Assembly: GCA_963838095.1 (NCBI GenBank)
Contig: CAWIPO010000008.1
Coordinates: forward strand, 124,001-188,000
Direction: 5' to 3'
DNA: 64,000 nucleotides
From: CAWCGU01 sp963838095
GTDB taxonomy: Bacteria > Actinomycetota > Thermoleophilia > Solirubrobacterales > 70-9
Both the position numbers and the translations under genes were made by a program. The notes under the pieces are model-generated. The model did no database searches, was not told where the DNA came from, and worked only from the letters and a program-made list of their open reading frames with translations. Below are positions 1-10,404 of this stretch, in pieces (the stretch's first letter is position 1; every line of letters begins with the position of its first letter).

Positions 1-856
<856 letters not shown>

Positions 857-857
<1 letters not shown>

Positions 858-3106
858 CAAGCGCGTTTCCGCGCGCTCAGGCGGCTGCCCGGCCAGCCGC
901 TGCGCTCGCCCACCAGAGTAATGAGCGCCGGGGTCAGCAGCGAACGGACGATGAAGGCATCGAGGATCAGGCCCGCGGAGACCGCAAACGCCAATTCGCG
1001 GAACGAGAGCAGGGGCACGAGCGCAATGCAAGCAAAGCTCGCGGCGAGCACGGCTCCGGCGGCGGCGATCGGTGCGGCGGCTCGCTCGCTCGCCACTGCG
1101 ACCGCCTCGCGCAACGGTCGCGTTTGCGCCTCCTGCCATACGCGTCCCACCAAATAGGTGTTGTAGTCCGAGCCCAGGGCGACGAGCAGCACGGTGGCCG
1201 CGAATGGGACATAGAACGCGATGTCGCCGTGTCCGAGCAGATCCTGGAAGACCAGCACCGTCAGCCCGAGGCTCGCCGCCAGCGCCAGCAGGCTCGTGAG
1301 CACGAGATAGAACGGAGCGACCAGCGCGCGCAGGAACAGCGCCAGGATCAGGAACACCACAAGGGCGGCCGCCGGCACCACACGCGCGAAGTCCTCCTGC
1401 GACTTACTTACCGTCTCCGCAGAGATCGCCGTGTCGCCGGCCACGCTTGCGCTGGCGCCATGCAGTCCGGCCTCGCCCAGCATGGCCGGGAGGTCCGAGC
1501 TCAACTCATCCACTGTGTCGATCGCGCCGCCCCCGAACGGATCGGCGTTGAGGACGACGAAGTAGCGTACGGCGTCCCCCGTTTCCGATGAGATCGCCCC
1601 GAAATCGATCGGGACCTCGGACTCCGCGGGGCCGATTACCTGCGCCACCCCCGGCCTGCGCGCGATCAGCCGCTGCAGTTGCGTCGTCCCGCTCCGGTTG
1701 GCGGCGATCCCCGGCCCCTCGGCGATCACGACCGTGGGCGAGATCACGCCCGGGGCGAATCCTATGCTCGCCTCGTTGTAGGCCACACGCGGCTCGGAGT
1801 CCTCCGGCAGCGCCGTAACCGTGCGATTGCCAAGGTTCATCTCGAGCACCTGCGACGAGAGAGCCACCAGCGGAGCGATCGTCAAGACGGCAACGATCAG
1901 CGGATGGCGCGTCGGCAGCGAAAGCACCCAGCGCCGCACTCGGCTGAGCCCGGAGCGCAGCCACCCGGGGTCGCGGGGCACTCCCCCTTCGCGTCGCGGC
2001 CCGGCCGGCCAGAACACCGCTCGACCGCCGATTGCCAGAAGCGCAGGGACGAGGGTGGTCGAGACGGCCAACGCGACGAGCAGCGACAGCGCGAGGCCCG
2101 GGCCGAAAGCCTGGAAGAAGCTCAGTTGGGCCAGCACCAGGGTCGCCGTCGCCGCGACCACCGTCAATCCGGCCACGAATACGATCGGAAACAGTTGCGA
2201 AACGGTTTCAGCGGCGGCATCCCGGTTGCTCGCGCCGTCTGCCAGGCGTGAGGCGAACCGGGACTGAAAGAAGATCGAGTAATCGGTGACGACGCCGACG
2301 AGCAGCGCGACCATCACCGGCTCGATCTCGGCCGGAGCGACGATGCCGATCTCCTGGGCCAGCGCGGCGACCAGGCGGATCGCCACCAGGTAGGACACCG
2401 TGATAGCGGCGAGGTTGACGAGCGGAGCCAACAGGGACCGGAAATGCAGCGCGAGCGCGAAGCACACGAGCGCGATCGTCGCCACCTCGACCAGCGGCAG
2501 GGCGTCGTCGATCACCTCGAGCTGGTCGGCGCGCGCCGGGGCGGCCCCCGTAACCCCTACGAACGTGCCGGGTTCAGGCCTCAGTTCCTGCTCGGCGTAC
2601 TGGTTCGCCAACAACGTCTGCTCTTCCGGGCCGATGTCGGGGTCGAAGAACAGATAGGTGAGCGTCGTCGTCCCCGTTTCAGGGGCAAACGGCGGCTCCC
2701 CGAAGAGGTTGGAGAGCGGAAGCGCGAACAGGATCTGCTCGAGGCCAGGCGTCTCCCCAAAGTCGATCTGCGCGATGTTGCGGCCCTGCTGCCGCACGGA
2801 CGCAGGATCGAGGCCGGACGGATCGCGCTGCACGATCACCGTGCGACTGAGCAGGGGGAAGGCGAACAGCTCGGCGGAGCGAACCTCGGCGTCGATCGCC
2901 TCGGCGTCGGTGGCGACGAGGTCGGCGAGCGAATCCGTCTGCACCTCACCCGGGGCCGGCAGGTTCTGAGTTGTGGCGACAACCGCCGCAACCCACGCGG
3001 CAACGATCACGAACCGAAGCCACACGACGGCCCTGGAGAAGAATCCGGGCCGCTTCGGCCCAGCCTCGACGTTGGTGCTTGCTGCGGGCGGCGTCGGACT
3101 CATCAC
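857..3106 (-). CDS. MMPL/RND-family transporter
   Basis: This 749-residue polytopic protein has two matching halves, each made of one membrane helix, a large extracytoplasmic loop and a five-helix bundle. This is the MmpL/HpnN type of RND carrier, which typically exports lipids or hydrophobic molecules using the proton gradient. The charged intramembrane motifs are GVVTDYSIFFQSR in the first half and ALGSDYNTYLVGR in the second. The first loop spans about residues 48-195 and the second about 430-590. The start is GTG at 3106, followed at once by ATG at 3103; an AAGGA lies about 11 nt upstream. Its stop overlaps the typA start, so the two are likely co-transcribed. The substrate cannot be read from the sequence. 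Confidence 0.9.
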
Positions 3107-3154
3107 GCGGGTGGAGTCCTTCTCACTGAGGGAGTGCCCTTGAAGCCGCTGGCC

Positions 3155-4354
3155 TCAGCGACTAGGCCGTCGAAGGTCTGACGCTGAATGACTGCTCATC
3201 CGCGACAGGCCGGCGCCGGCCGCAGTTTCCGCGACGAGATACTCGAGCAGCCCCTTCATGCCACCGGCAGCATGAACTCGCCTCTGGAGGTCGGCTCCAG
3301 ATCCCTCCTCAAGCAGCTGCTCGACATAGCCTAGTTCCCGTACACACCCGAGTTCCGCGGCAGCGACAGCTGACTGTTCCAGCCGCTCGTATCCTAGGTC
3401 GCGAGCATTGACCAGCTCCAGCTCGCGATTGAGCAGCTTTGCAGCGAGTCCGTGCCGGGTGGCCTGGAAGCTCGATTCTGCCAATGCCTCCCGAGATGGA
3501 ATGCGTCTTTGGTCGCGTTCCGCCTCGACTCGGGCGAGGCAGTGGACGAACGCCGCCAGGGCGGCGCTGCGACGGATGTCGGTCTGGGTGTCGGCTGCTC
3601 GCACCTCGATCGTCCCAAGGCCGGGGTGGAGGCGAACATCCCACCAAATGTGGGTGTAGTCGTCCAGTTCGCCGGCCCTGCAGACCTCGCGGGTGACCCT
3701 GCAGAAGTGTCGGAAATCATCGAACTCGGGTGCCATCGCCGCCCGCGGATAGCTTCGGAAGATCACTGTCCGCGAGCTGGCCAGGCCGGAGTCCTCGCCG
3801 AACCAGAAAGGCGAGTTGGCGGCGAGCGCGTTCAGGAGCGGAACGTGTGTCCGGATCCCGTTATAGGCGCGCACCGCCGTCTCATCATCGGGCATCCCTA
3901 CATGGATGTGCTGCCCACAGATCGGGGTCCGCAGAACGCCCTGAAGGGCATCTTCGATCGGCGCATAGCGGGGAGTCTGGTGGATGTCGGACTCCCCGGA
4001 GGCGGCATTCGGATGCAACCCAGCGCCGATGATGCGCGATCCCGTGCGGACCAGCTCCGCGCGGATCTCGGCCAGGGCAGTGACCGCTTCCGAGGCGTTC
4101 GCCGAGACATCCGAACGGGACTCAACCATCGCTTTGAAGAGTTCACCATCGACCTCGCCCTGATCAGGAGAGGCGCTTCGCAACGCACCAACGCTGCGAT
4201 CGATCAGCTCGAGATCCTCGCCGACGAGAAGAAGCTCCTCCTCGACCCCCAGTGCAAATGGGGCTTCGCTTCCGAAGTTGCTCTCCCAAAGAGCCCGCGA
4301 TTCCACAGCGCAGGGCTGCACGTCGCGCTTGCCGTGCCATGCCACTGCCGTCAT
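3155..4354 (-). CDS. Carboxylate-amine ligase, GCS2 (YbdK-like) family
   Basis: This 399-residue member of the glutamate-cysteine ligase family 2 makes a gamma-glutamyl amide bond using ATP. Visible family motifs are GVEEELLLV (residues 36-44), GQHIHVGM (147-154) and the LHPGLGTIEVRAADTQT stretch near residue 240. The start at 4354 is chosen because an AAGGAGG ribosome site ends 4 nt before it; an upstream in-frame ATG at 4387 has no such site. In actinobacteria this family includes EgtA-like enzymes as well as YbdK with weak ligase activity. No ergothioneine genes are nearby, so the true substrate is left open. It is divergent from the GH1 gene. Confidence 0.88.
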   Translation of the reverse strand: MTAVAWHGKRDVQPCAVESRALWESNFGSEAPFALGVEEELLLVGEDLELIDRSVGALRSASPDQGEVDGELFKAMVESRSDVSANASEAVTALAEIRAELVRTGSRIIGAGLHPNAASGESDIHQTPRYAPIEDALQGVLRTPICGQHIHVGMPDDETAVRAYNGIRTHVPLLNALAANSPFWFGEDSGLASSRTVIFRSYPRAAMAPEFDDFRHFCRVTREVCRAGELDDYTHIWWDVRLHPGLGTIEVRAADTQTDIRRSAALAAFVHCLARVEAERDQRRIPSREALAESSFQATRHGLAAKLLNRELELVNARDLGYERLEQSAVAAAELGCVRELGYVEQLLEEGSGADLQRRVHAAGGMKGLLEYLVAETAAGAGLSRMSSHSASDLRRPSR

Positions 4355-4485
4355 GCGGCCTCCTTGCCTCTCTAGCTCGGTATTCAATCGCGCGCTGAGC
4401 GCGATCCGCTCAAGCCGTCCTGATACCCGTCTCCGACCCCTAGGTAACCGGCAGCCACTTTTAGAGTGGGGTGTGAGCTCAGGGC

Positions 4486-4491
4486 TAGACT
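4486..4491 (+). promoter_or_regulatory. -10 box of the GH1 gene
   Basis: TAGACT ends 7 nt before the GTG at 4499, which puts the expected transcription start at or next to the start codon. No ribosome site is seen. Confidence 0.6.
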
Positions 4492-4498
4492 GCGCGGC

Positions 4499-6094
4499 GT
4501 GGCGAGGGAGCGCCGACTTTCAGTGCGCGCGCCGGCGGCTGTCCTGGTCGCGGCTGTCTGGCTCGCGTTGGCCGGCTCCGCCCACGCCGCCCGCGACTTC
4601 CCGCGCAGCTTCGTCTGGGGCACCGCCAACGCCGGCTTTCAGTCCGAAGCGGGCCAGGGGCGCCACGCAGACCCGAACTCCGACTGGTACGTCTGGACCC
4701 ACGACGCCCAGAACATCTCCGACGGAATCGTCAGCGGCGAGCAGCCCGAAGACGGCCCAGGCTTTTGGACCGAGTACCGCAGCGACCTGAAGCTCGCCGC
4801 GAAGCGGCTCGACAACAATGCCTTCCGCATGTCCGTCGAGTGGCCGCGGATCTTCCCGCGCTCGACCGAGAACATCGAGGTCGGCAAAACGATCTCCAAG
4901 GACGAGCTGCGAACGCTCGACCGGCGCGCGAACGAAGGAGCTGTGCGCCACTACCGCACGGTGCTGAAGGCGGCGCGCGAGCTCGGCCTCGACCCGTGGG
5001 TCACGCTCCACCACTGGACGCTGCCGACTTGGCTGCATGACGCGATCGCGACCCGTGACGCGCTTGCCGGCATCGACCCGAACGCAGAGCTGCCGCCGCT
5101 CGAGCGCGCCGGCTGGCTTGACGCCTCGACGGTCGAGGAGTTCCGCAAGTTCGCCGCCTACCTCGCGTGGAAGCTGGGCGACCGCGTGGACCGCTGGACC
5201 ACGCTCAACGAACCACTGGTCCAGACCACGTTCGGCTTCGTCAACATCCCGGGGTTTTTCGGCGCCTACTGGCCGCCGGGCGCCTACAGCTTCACCGCGG
5301 CGATCACGGCGCTCACGAACCTCGAGCGCGCGAACACGGTCGCCTACGACGCCCTGCACCGCTTCGACCGCTCGGACGCCGACGGCGATCGCCGCGAGGT
5401 CCTCGCCGGCCCGGTGATGAACATGATCGCCTTTACCCCCGCCGACCCTTCCTCGCCGGCCGACGTCGCGGCGACCGAGCACGCCGACTACCTCTTCAAC
5501 CGCCTGTTCCTCGAGTCGGTCGTCAACGGCGACTTCGACTCGAACGCCGACGGGACGATCGGCCCGGGCGAAAACGACCGCCACGAGGTCAAGGCGGACT
5601 TCATCGGGCTCAACTACTACTTCCGCGGCCGGGTGACATCGGCTGGCGGCTCGCTGACGCCGCGGATTCCGGTTCTGGACTTCATCCCCGCGACGACCTA
5701 CACAAGCCCAGCCGATCCCTCGGCGCCGCCCTGCCCGACAATCTGCACCGAGCTCGGCGCCGAGATCTACCCGGAGGGCTTCCGCCAGGTCATCGACACA
5801 GCCGCCGACTTCGGACTGCCGATCTACGTGACCGAGAACGGGCTCGCCGACGGCGACGACAGCCAGCGCCCGGCCTTCCTCACCGATCACCTGGCGCAGA
5901 TCGCTGGGGCACGCGCAGACGGCGTCGACGTGCGCGGCTATTTCCAATGGTCGCTGGTGGACAACCTCGAGTGGGTCTTCGGCTACCAGCCCAAGTTCGG
6001 CCTCTACTCCTTTAACCCGCGAACGCTGAAGCGCACCGCCCGCCCAAGCGCCGCCCTCTACGGCCGCATCGCCCGCACCGGAACGCTGCCCTGA
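4499..6094 (+). CDS. Secreted glycoside hydrolase family 1 (beta-glucosidase-like)
   Basis: This 531-residue retaining beta-glycosidase has an N-terminal signal peptide (Arg-rich start, hydrophobic AAVLVAAVWLALAGS, AHA cleavage site). The family signatures are complete: the acid/base Glu in TTLNEP (Glu238), the nucleophile Glu in YVTENG (Glu446), the substrate-binding FVWGTANAGFQSE near the mature N-terminus, and the late QWSLVDNLEW segment. The GTG at 4499 is preferred over an in-frame ATG at 4466 because a -10 box sits 7 nt upstream and because it gives a standard signal peptide. GH1 enzymes are more often cytoplasmic, so export is somewhat unusual. It stands alone, convergent with the reductase gene. 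Confidence 0.93.
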   Translation: MARERRLSVRAPAAVLVAAVWLALAGSAHAARDFPRSFVWGTANAGFQSEAGQGRHADPNSDWYVWTHDAQNISDGIVSGEQPEDGPGFWTEYRSDLKLAAKRLDNNAFRMSVEWPRIFPRSTENIEVGKTISKDELRTLDRRANEGAVRHYRTVLKAARELGLDPWVTLHHWTLPTWLHDAIATRDALAGIDPNAELPPLERAGWLDASTVEEFRKFAAYLAWKLGDRVDRWTTLNEPLVQTTFGFVNIPGFFGAYWPPGAYSFTAAITALTNLERANTVAYDALHRFDRSDADGDRREVLAGPVMNMIAFTPADPSSPADVAATEHADYLFNRLFLESVVNGDFDSNADGTIGPGENDRHEVKADFIGLNYYFRGRVTSAGGSLTPRIPVLDFIPATTYTSPADPSAPPCPTICTELGAEIYPEGFRQVIDTAADFGLPIYVTENGLADGDDSQRPAFLTDHLAQIAGARADGVDVRGYFQWSLVDNLEWVFGYQPKFGLYSFNPRTLKRTARPSAALYGRIARTGTLP

Positions 6095-6135
6095 GGTAAG
6101 CAGGCGGGTTGATCTCGGGCTGCCGAGCGGATTCC

Positions 6136-6163
6136 TCTAGGTTTGTGGCGCAAGCCGCCTAGA
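6136..6163. terminator. Weak hairpin between convergent genes
   Basis: TCTAGG and CCTAGA form a 6-bp stem, with an inner GGC-GCAA-GCC stem-loop, between the stops of the GH1 and reductase genes. There is no clear U-tract, so the terminator role is only suggested by position. Confidence 0.3.
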
Positions 6164-6175
6164 TCGTCGACTTCG

Positions 6176-6733
6176 TCATGCGCGTTGGTATCGGAGATAG
6201 ACAACGCCCGAGCCGAAGGTCCGGGTCTCGACGAGCTCGAGGTTCATCGGCGTCTCTCCCGCGAAGAACGGCTTCCCGCCGCCGAGAACGACGGGAGTTT
6301 CAAAGAGGTGGTACTCGTCGATGAGGCTGTTCGCGGTCAGGGTCGACGCGAGTGCGGCGCCGCCGACGGCAATGTCCGCCCCGGGCTCCTGCTTTAGCGC
6401 GCGGACCTCTTCGACCGGATCGCCGTGCGACAGACGCGCGTTGCCTTCAACGGTCTCGAGCGTCTTCGAGTAAACGATCTTCGGCAGCGGCCTCCAGATG
6501 CGCGCGAACTCAAGCGCGTGTTCGGGAGCGGAGGGATTGCGTTCCTCGGCGGTCTCCCAGTACGTCATCACTTCGTAGAGGCGCCGTCCAAGGAGGTGGA
6601 GACCGAGCTCGCGAGCCTGCTGGTTGTGGAATCGATGGAGCTCCTCGTCGGGTGCCGCCCAACCGCCCGCTCCATCCGGTCCGGCGACGTACCCGTCGAG
6701 CGAGCAGGCCATCGAAAAGATCAATCTGCGCAT
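6176..6733 (-). CDS. Dihydrofolate reductase-like (RibD C-terminal domain) protein
   Basis: This 185-residue single-domain protein of the DHFR/RibD-C superfamily is an NADPH-dependent reductase fold. Evidence is the opening MRRLIFSMACSLDGYVAGPDG, the LLGRRLYEVMTYWE helix region, DIAVGGAALAS (cofactor loop) and a late PVVLGGGKPFF. Such stand-alone proteins (YyaP/YwjB type) are common in actinobacteria and most have no proven substrate. The internal ATG at 6733 is chosen over a longer in-frame extension because the fold begins there and a -10-like CTAACT lies 6 nt upstream. Confidence 0.85.
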   Translation of the reverse strand: MRRLIFSMACSLDGYVAGPDGAGGWAAPDEELHRFHNQQARELGLHLLGRRLYEVMTYWETAEERNPSAPEHALEFARIWRPLPKIVYSKTLETVEGNARLSHGDPVEEVRALKQEPGADIAVGGAALASTLTANSLIDEYHLFETPVVLGGGKPFFAGETPMNLELVETRTFGSGVVYLRYQRA

Positions 6734-6743
6734 GTGATCAGTT

Positions 6744-6758
6744 AGGACTCCCAGTCCT
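6744..6758. promoter_or_regulatory. Perfect inverted repeat overlapping the reductase promoter
   Basis: AGGACT-CCC-AGTCCT lies directly upstream of, and overlapping, the -10-like box of the reductase gene on the minus strand. It could be an operator for a dimeric regulator; this is inferred from position and symmetry only. Confidence 0.3.
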
Positions 6759-6829
6759 GCGGAAACTAATCGCTTCGTCGAGGAGATCCGCACGTCTGCT
6801 GTGCGGGGAATCCAGACTGGCTGGCGTCC

Positions 6830-7048
6830 CACGATCCGACCGTTCCGCCTCGCAACGACGTTCCCGAGGCCGACCTCACCAACTGGCGATCTCGCGTGAT
6901 GCAGCTCACCGCTCCGGCGAACGTCTCAGGCCTTCCTCAACTTGCCGTGCCGGCAGGGGAGGTCGACGGACTTCCCATCGGCATCTCGCTCATCGGGCCG
7001 CCCGACACCGAGTTGGCGCTGATTGACCTCGCTCTCTCGATCGCGTAG
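6830..7048 (+). pseudogene. C-terminal remnant of an amidase-signature enzyme
   Basis: One frame encodes about 70 residues ending at TAG 7046-7048. It contains LTAPANVSGLPQLAVPAGEV and then GLPIGISLIGPPDTELALI. This is the well-known C-terminal part of amidase-signature enzymes (GatA, AtzF, fatty-acid amide hydrolase type), in which N-x-x-G-x-P and G-L-P-x-G recur. The catalytic Ser-Ser-Lys region (about 300 residues) is absent, and no start or promoter is present. It is therefore a decayed fragment, left where the reductase gene region joins the secreted-protein cluster. The 5' limit is approximate. Confidence 0.75.
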
Positions 7049-7174
7049 TCGCGACTGGGGGGCAGAAAAGTGCCCTTACTCTCTGGGACACGTGCCCTTG
7101 CTCTCTCGGGCCGGCTGTGGTTGGGTCAGACCTGCGCGCCGGGGAGCGCGCGCCAATACGAACCGGAGGTTCCG

Positions 7175-9055
7175 ATGTCGCCTGCCCGTCCGACGCCCCG
7201 CACCTACGCGATCAGCGGCAGTGCGTTGCTCGCACTCATCGGCGGCCTCGCTTTTGGAGCCTCTTCCGCCGCCGCCGCCGCGCCCGTGTGCAACGACGTC
7301 AGCTACACAGTCGAGAGCGAGCAGACGCTCGCGCTCCCGATCAACGGTCCCTGCACCGACTCCGACGGCCCCAGCTCGCTCCAGGGACAGCTGGTCACCT
7401 CGCCCGCGCACGGGACGATCAGCCCGGGGCCGAACGGCGGTGGGATCTACCGCTCGGCCAACAATTACTCCGGCCCCGACTCGTTCACATTCCGCGCCAG
7501 CGACGGCGCCGAGCTCTCGAACGTCGCGACAACGACGATCACGGTGACCCCGGGGCCCGGTAACAACGCGCCAGTGTGCAGCGACTCCAGCCTGAACTTC
7601 ACCGTTGGCTCCGATCGCAACCTTCGCGTGCCGGTGACACCGAACTGCTCGGACGGGGACGGCGATCCGCTTCGGATGTCGATCGTGTCCGCGCAATTCC
7701 CGGAACGGATCACGGTCGCCCCCGACGGCTCCGGCACCTACCGCGCTCCGGCAGGCTTCGTCGGGCCGGACAGCTTCAGCTTCCGCGCCGATGACGGCTC
7801 CGAGCTTTCCAACCAGGTCGACGTGGCGATCGACGTCACTGCCGCTCCACCGAACGAGCCGCCGTTCTGTCCCGAGCAGACGGCATTCGTCGAGTCGGGA
7901 AGCTTCGTCGACCTCTTCGGCAACTGCATCGATCCCGAGAACGACACGATCACCTACGGCCTCAGCTCATTCCCGACCGGCGGCAACCTTCAGATCCTGA
8001 CCTCGACGAGCGTCCGCTACACGCCGTGCACGGGACCCGGGGTCCCATTCGCGAGTTGTACAGGGGCGACTACAACCGACAGCTTCACCTTCACCGCCAA
8101 CGACGGTCTTCATACCCCTGAGCCGGTCCCCGTGCACCTCATCGTCCGCGCTCCGGGCGCGGGCACGGTCGAAAGCGCACCGGAGGCAACCCCGGAGGAA
8201 CCATTCACGGTTGGCGTCACGACCACCCAATCCGGGCCGGTCACCTTTGCGTCGCGGGAAACCACCACCCCGGCGCCGAGCGGGTTCTTCTTCCTGAACA
8301 CGGAGTTCGAGATCACAGCACCAAACGGCACCCAGACCAACCCGCTGCGGCTTGTGTTCACGATCGACGCCTCGCAGGTGCCCGCGGGCCAGATCACTGT
8401 CTTCAGAGGCGGCGACGAGGCTCAATTCCCGTGCACGCCAGCCGGCGAGGCCAGCCCCGATCCATGCGTCGAGAGCATCGACGACGCGGGCGGCGGCGAC
8501 GTCGAGATAACGGTGCTGGCGATCCATGCAAGCCCCTGGAACTTCGGCGTCTCGGAAAATCAGCCGCCGCCGGACTCCGACCTCGACGGCGTCGCAGATG
8601 CCGATGACAACTGCCCGACTACACCGAACGGCGACCAGCTCGACACGGACGGTGACGACATCGGCAACGAATGCGATCTGAGTCCCGGCTCAACTGTCGG
8701 TTGCAAGGTCACAGGTGGTGGCCAGATCGTCGCCCAGAACGGTGATCTAGCGAGCTTCTCAGGCAACGCCCAAGCAAAGTCGCAGGGCGACGTCAAGGGA
8801 CAGCTGGTCTACGCAGACCACGGCCCGGCCGGACCGCTTCAGTTCAAGTCAAAGACGGTTAGCTCGGCGATCTGCTCCGGCAACGCGGCAACAATCCGCG
8901 GTCAAGGCACGGTCGGAGCGCAGACGGTCGACTATCGGATCGACGTTGTCGACAACGGCGAGCCGGGTCGAAGCGACACCTATCGGCTACGACTCTCCAC
9001 CGGTTACGACTCGGGTCAGACGGCCCTGGGGAGCGGCAACCTGCAAGTTCACTAG
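7175..9055 (+). CDS. Secreted Ig-like/cadherin-like repeat protein with TSP3 segment
   Basis: This 626-residue exported protein has a signal peptide ending near AAAAAP. After it come three repeats of about 90 residues, each with N-x-x-P-x-C, then GPDSF-x-F-R/T-A-x-D-G: the bacterial cadherin/Big_9-like fold often found in adhesins. Residues near 470 hold an Asp-rich Ca-binding thrombospondin type-3 motif (DSDLDGVADADDNCP). The C-terminal domain starts at GCKVTGGGQI and resembles the CVTGGG domains at the ends of other actinobacterial secreted proteins. The ATG is fixed by GGAGG 5 nt upstream. A likely surface or matrix protein; no enzyme motif seen. Confidence 0.8.
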   Translation: MSPARPTPRTYAISGSALLALIGGLAFGASSAAAAAPVCNDVSYTVESEQTLALPINGPCTDSDGPSSLQGQLVTSPAHGTISPGPNGGGIYRSANNYSGPDSFTFRASDGAELSNVATTTITVTPGPGNNAPVCSDSSLNFTVGSDRNLRVPVTPNCSDGDGDPLRMSIVSAQFPERITVAPDGSGTYRAPAGFVGPDSFSFRADDGSELSNQVDVAIDVTAAPPNEPPFCPEQTAFVESGSFVDLFGNCIDPENDTITYGLSSFPTGGNLQILTSTSVRYTPCTGPGVPFASCTGATTTDSFTFTANDGLHTPEPVPVHLIVRAPGAGTVESAPEATPEEPFTVGVTTTQSGPVTFASRETTTPAPSGFFFLNTEFEITAPNGTQTNPLRLVFTIDASQVPAGQITVFRGGDEAQFPCTPAGEASPDPCVESIDDAGGGDVEITVLAIHASPWNFGVSENQPPPDSDLDGVADADDNCPTTPNGDQLDTDGDDIGNECDLSPGSTVGCKVTGGGQIVAQNGDLASFSGNAQAKSQGDVKGQLVYADHGPAGPLQFKSKTVSSAICSGNAATIRGQGTVGAQTVDYRIDVVDNGEPGRSDTYRLRLSTGYDSGQTALGSGNLQVH

Positions 9056-9138
9056 GCGCGCAGCTGGGACACATCCCGGGCAGGCCAATTTCGGCACGCT
9101 CGACGTAAGGTCGCTCGCGACCGTGCGTTCCAACTCCA

Positions 9139-10047
9139 GTGAGGAATGCCTGGAGGACGATCCCATTTGCGCTCGGATTAGGAACCGCGCTCGTGTTCAG
9201 CGGCCTGGCGCCGGCGACGGCCGTTGCCCAGCGGGCGGTCGCCTGCGAGCAGCTCAAGCCCTCGGCCACCTTCGAGGCTGACCGCATCCGCCTCGGCCCA
9301 GGTGACGACGTCATCACCGGCCTCCTCGGTGCCGACCGCATCTACGGAGGCCGCGGCGACGACATCATCACCGGCGCCCGGGACAACGACATCGTCCACG
9401 GCGGCCCGGGCGACGACATTATCTGCGGTGGCTCCGCCAACGACGAGCTCCACGGCGGACCGGGGAAGGACCGCCTTTACGGCGAGGAGCACGACGACGT
9501 TCTCGATCCCGGCCCCGGAAACGACTACGCACTCGGAAGCGCGGGTGATGACCGGGTCTTCGGGTGGGGCAAGGCCGGAGAGTCCTTCATTGCCGAGGGC
9601 GACGACACGATCGACGGCGGCTACGAGGACGACTCCGTTCAGGGCGGGGGGATGGACGTGATCCTGGGCGGCTCACATGACGACGTCCTGTTTACCCGCA
9701 CACCGTGGATCACGCCGCAGTCGATGAACGGCAACAACCAGGACGACCTGATCTTCGGAAGCGAGGGCAATGACACGATCCTGGCTGAGCTCGGCGACGA
9801 CGTCGTTCTCGGCAGGCAGGGGAACGACCTCATCTACGGGGGCGGCAACGAGGACCGCCTCTATGGCGAGGAGGGCAGCGACGCCATCCTCGGGGAGACC
9901 GGAAGGGACATTCTGTCGGGTGGGGCCGGGTCCGACCAGCTCTCCGGTGGCCCGTTGGGCGACGTAGTCGACGGAGGCACCGAGTACGACCTCTGCGACG
10001 GCAATCTCGGGACCGATCTGCTCTCCATGTGTGAGCTGCGCCGATGA
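9139..10047 (+). CDS. Secreted RTX-like calcium-binding repeat protein
   Basis: This 302-residue protein has a GTG start and a signal peptide (PFALGLGTALVFSGLAPATAVA). The body is made of nonapeptide repeats of the type GGxGxDxIxG, for example GGRGDDIITG, GGPGDDIICGG, GEEGSDAILG and GGAGSDQLSG. These build a Ca-loaded parallel beta-roll. About twenty repeats fill residues 50-290, and Cys residues cap the ends. It lacks a protease or lipase domain and a type I secretion C-terminus, as is usual for actinobacterial hemolysin-type repeat proteins. Its stop overlaps the next start (ATGA), showing co-transcription. Confidence 0.85.
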   Translation: MRNAWRTIPFALGLGTALVFSGLAPATAVAQRAVACEQLKPSATFEADRIRLGPGDDVITGLLGADRIYGGRGDDIITGARDNDIVHGGPGDDIICGGSANDELHGGPGKDRLYGEEHDDVLDPGPGNDYALGSAGDDRVFGWGKAGESFIAEGDDTIDGGYEDDSVQGGGMDVILGGSHDDVLFTRTPWITPQSMNGNNQDDLIFGSEGNDTILAELGDDVVLGRQGNDLIYGGGNEDRLYGEEGSDAILGETGRDILSGGAGSDQLSGGPLGDVVDGGTEYDLCDGNLGTDLLSMCELRR

Positions 10048-10382
10048 GAGGAAGAGGTCTCGCACGGCTTGTCCTGGTCACCGTGGCGTTCGTGATTGCA
10101 GCCACCACCGCTGACGCCGCCGCGAAGCTGTCGTCGGAGCGTGCCACGCGCTTGACCGAGAGCTGGGCCGCCGCGCGCTGCGAACAAGCCCCGACCTGCG
10201 TCAAGTCGGCGGGCCGCTACTGCTATCCGCTGTCAGAGACACGCAGGCGCTGCACGGCGCAGGTCATCCATCGGGAAGCGAACGGGAACCTGGTCCAGTG
10301 CCAGACGATGTTGTACTGGCGACTCGATCCTCACACCAAGCGCGTCGATCTCACCAGGGTGGGGAAGACCCGCTGCGACTGA
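10044..10382 (+). CDS. Small secreted Cys-containing protein, unknown function
   Basis: This 112-residue protein starts at an ATG that overlaps the previous stop by 4 nt (ATGA), so the two are coupled. It has an N-terminal signal peptide (LVLVTVAFVIAATTADA). The mature part is short with six Cys residues (in EQAPTC, GRYC, RRRC, NLVQC and a C-terminal TRCD, plus ARC), which suggests disulfides. I do not recognise the family. Coupling to the RTX-like gene implies export together and perhaps a shared surface role. Confidence 0.65.
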   Translation: MRGRGLARLVLVTVAFVIAATTADAAAKLSSERATRLTESWAAARCEQAPTCVKSAGRYCYPLSETRRRCTAQVIHREANGNLVQCQTMLYWRLDPHTKRVDLTRVGKTRCD

Positions 10383-10392
10383 TCGTTCCGCT

Positions 10393-10398
10393 TACGAT
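10393..10398 (+). promoter_or_regulatory. -10 box of the MhuD-like gene
   Basis: TACGAT ends 6 nt before the ATG at 10405, placing the transcript start on the start codon (leaderless pattern). Confidence 0.6.
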
Positions 10399-10404
10399 GC
10401 CCGA

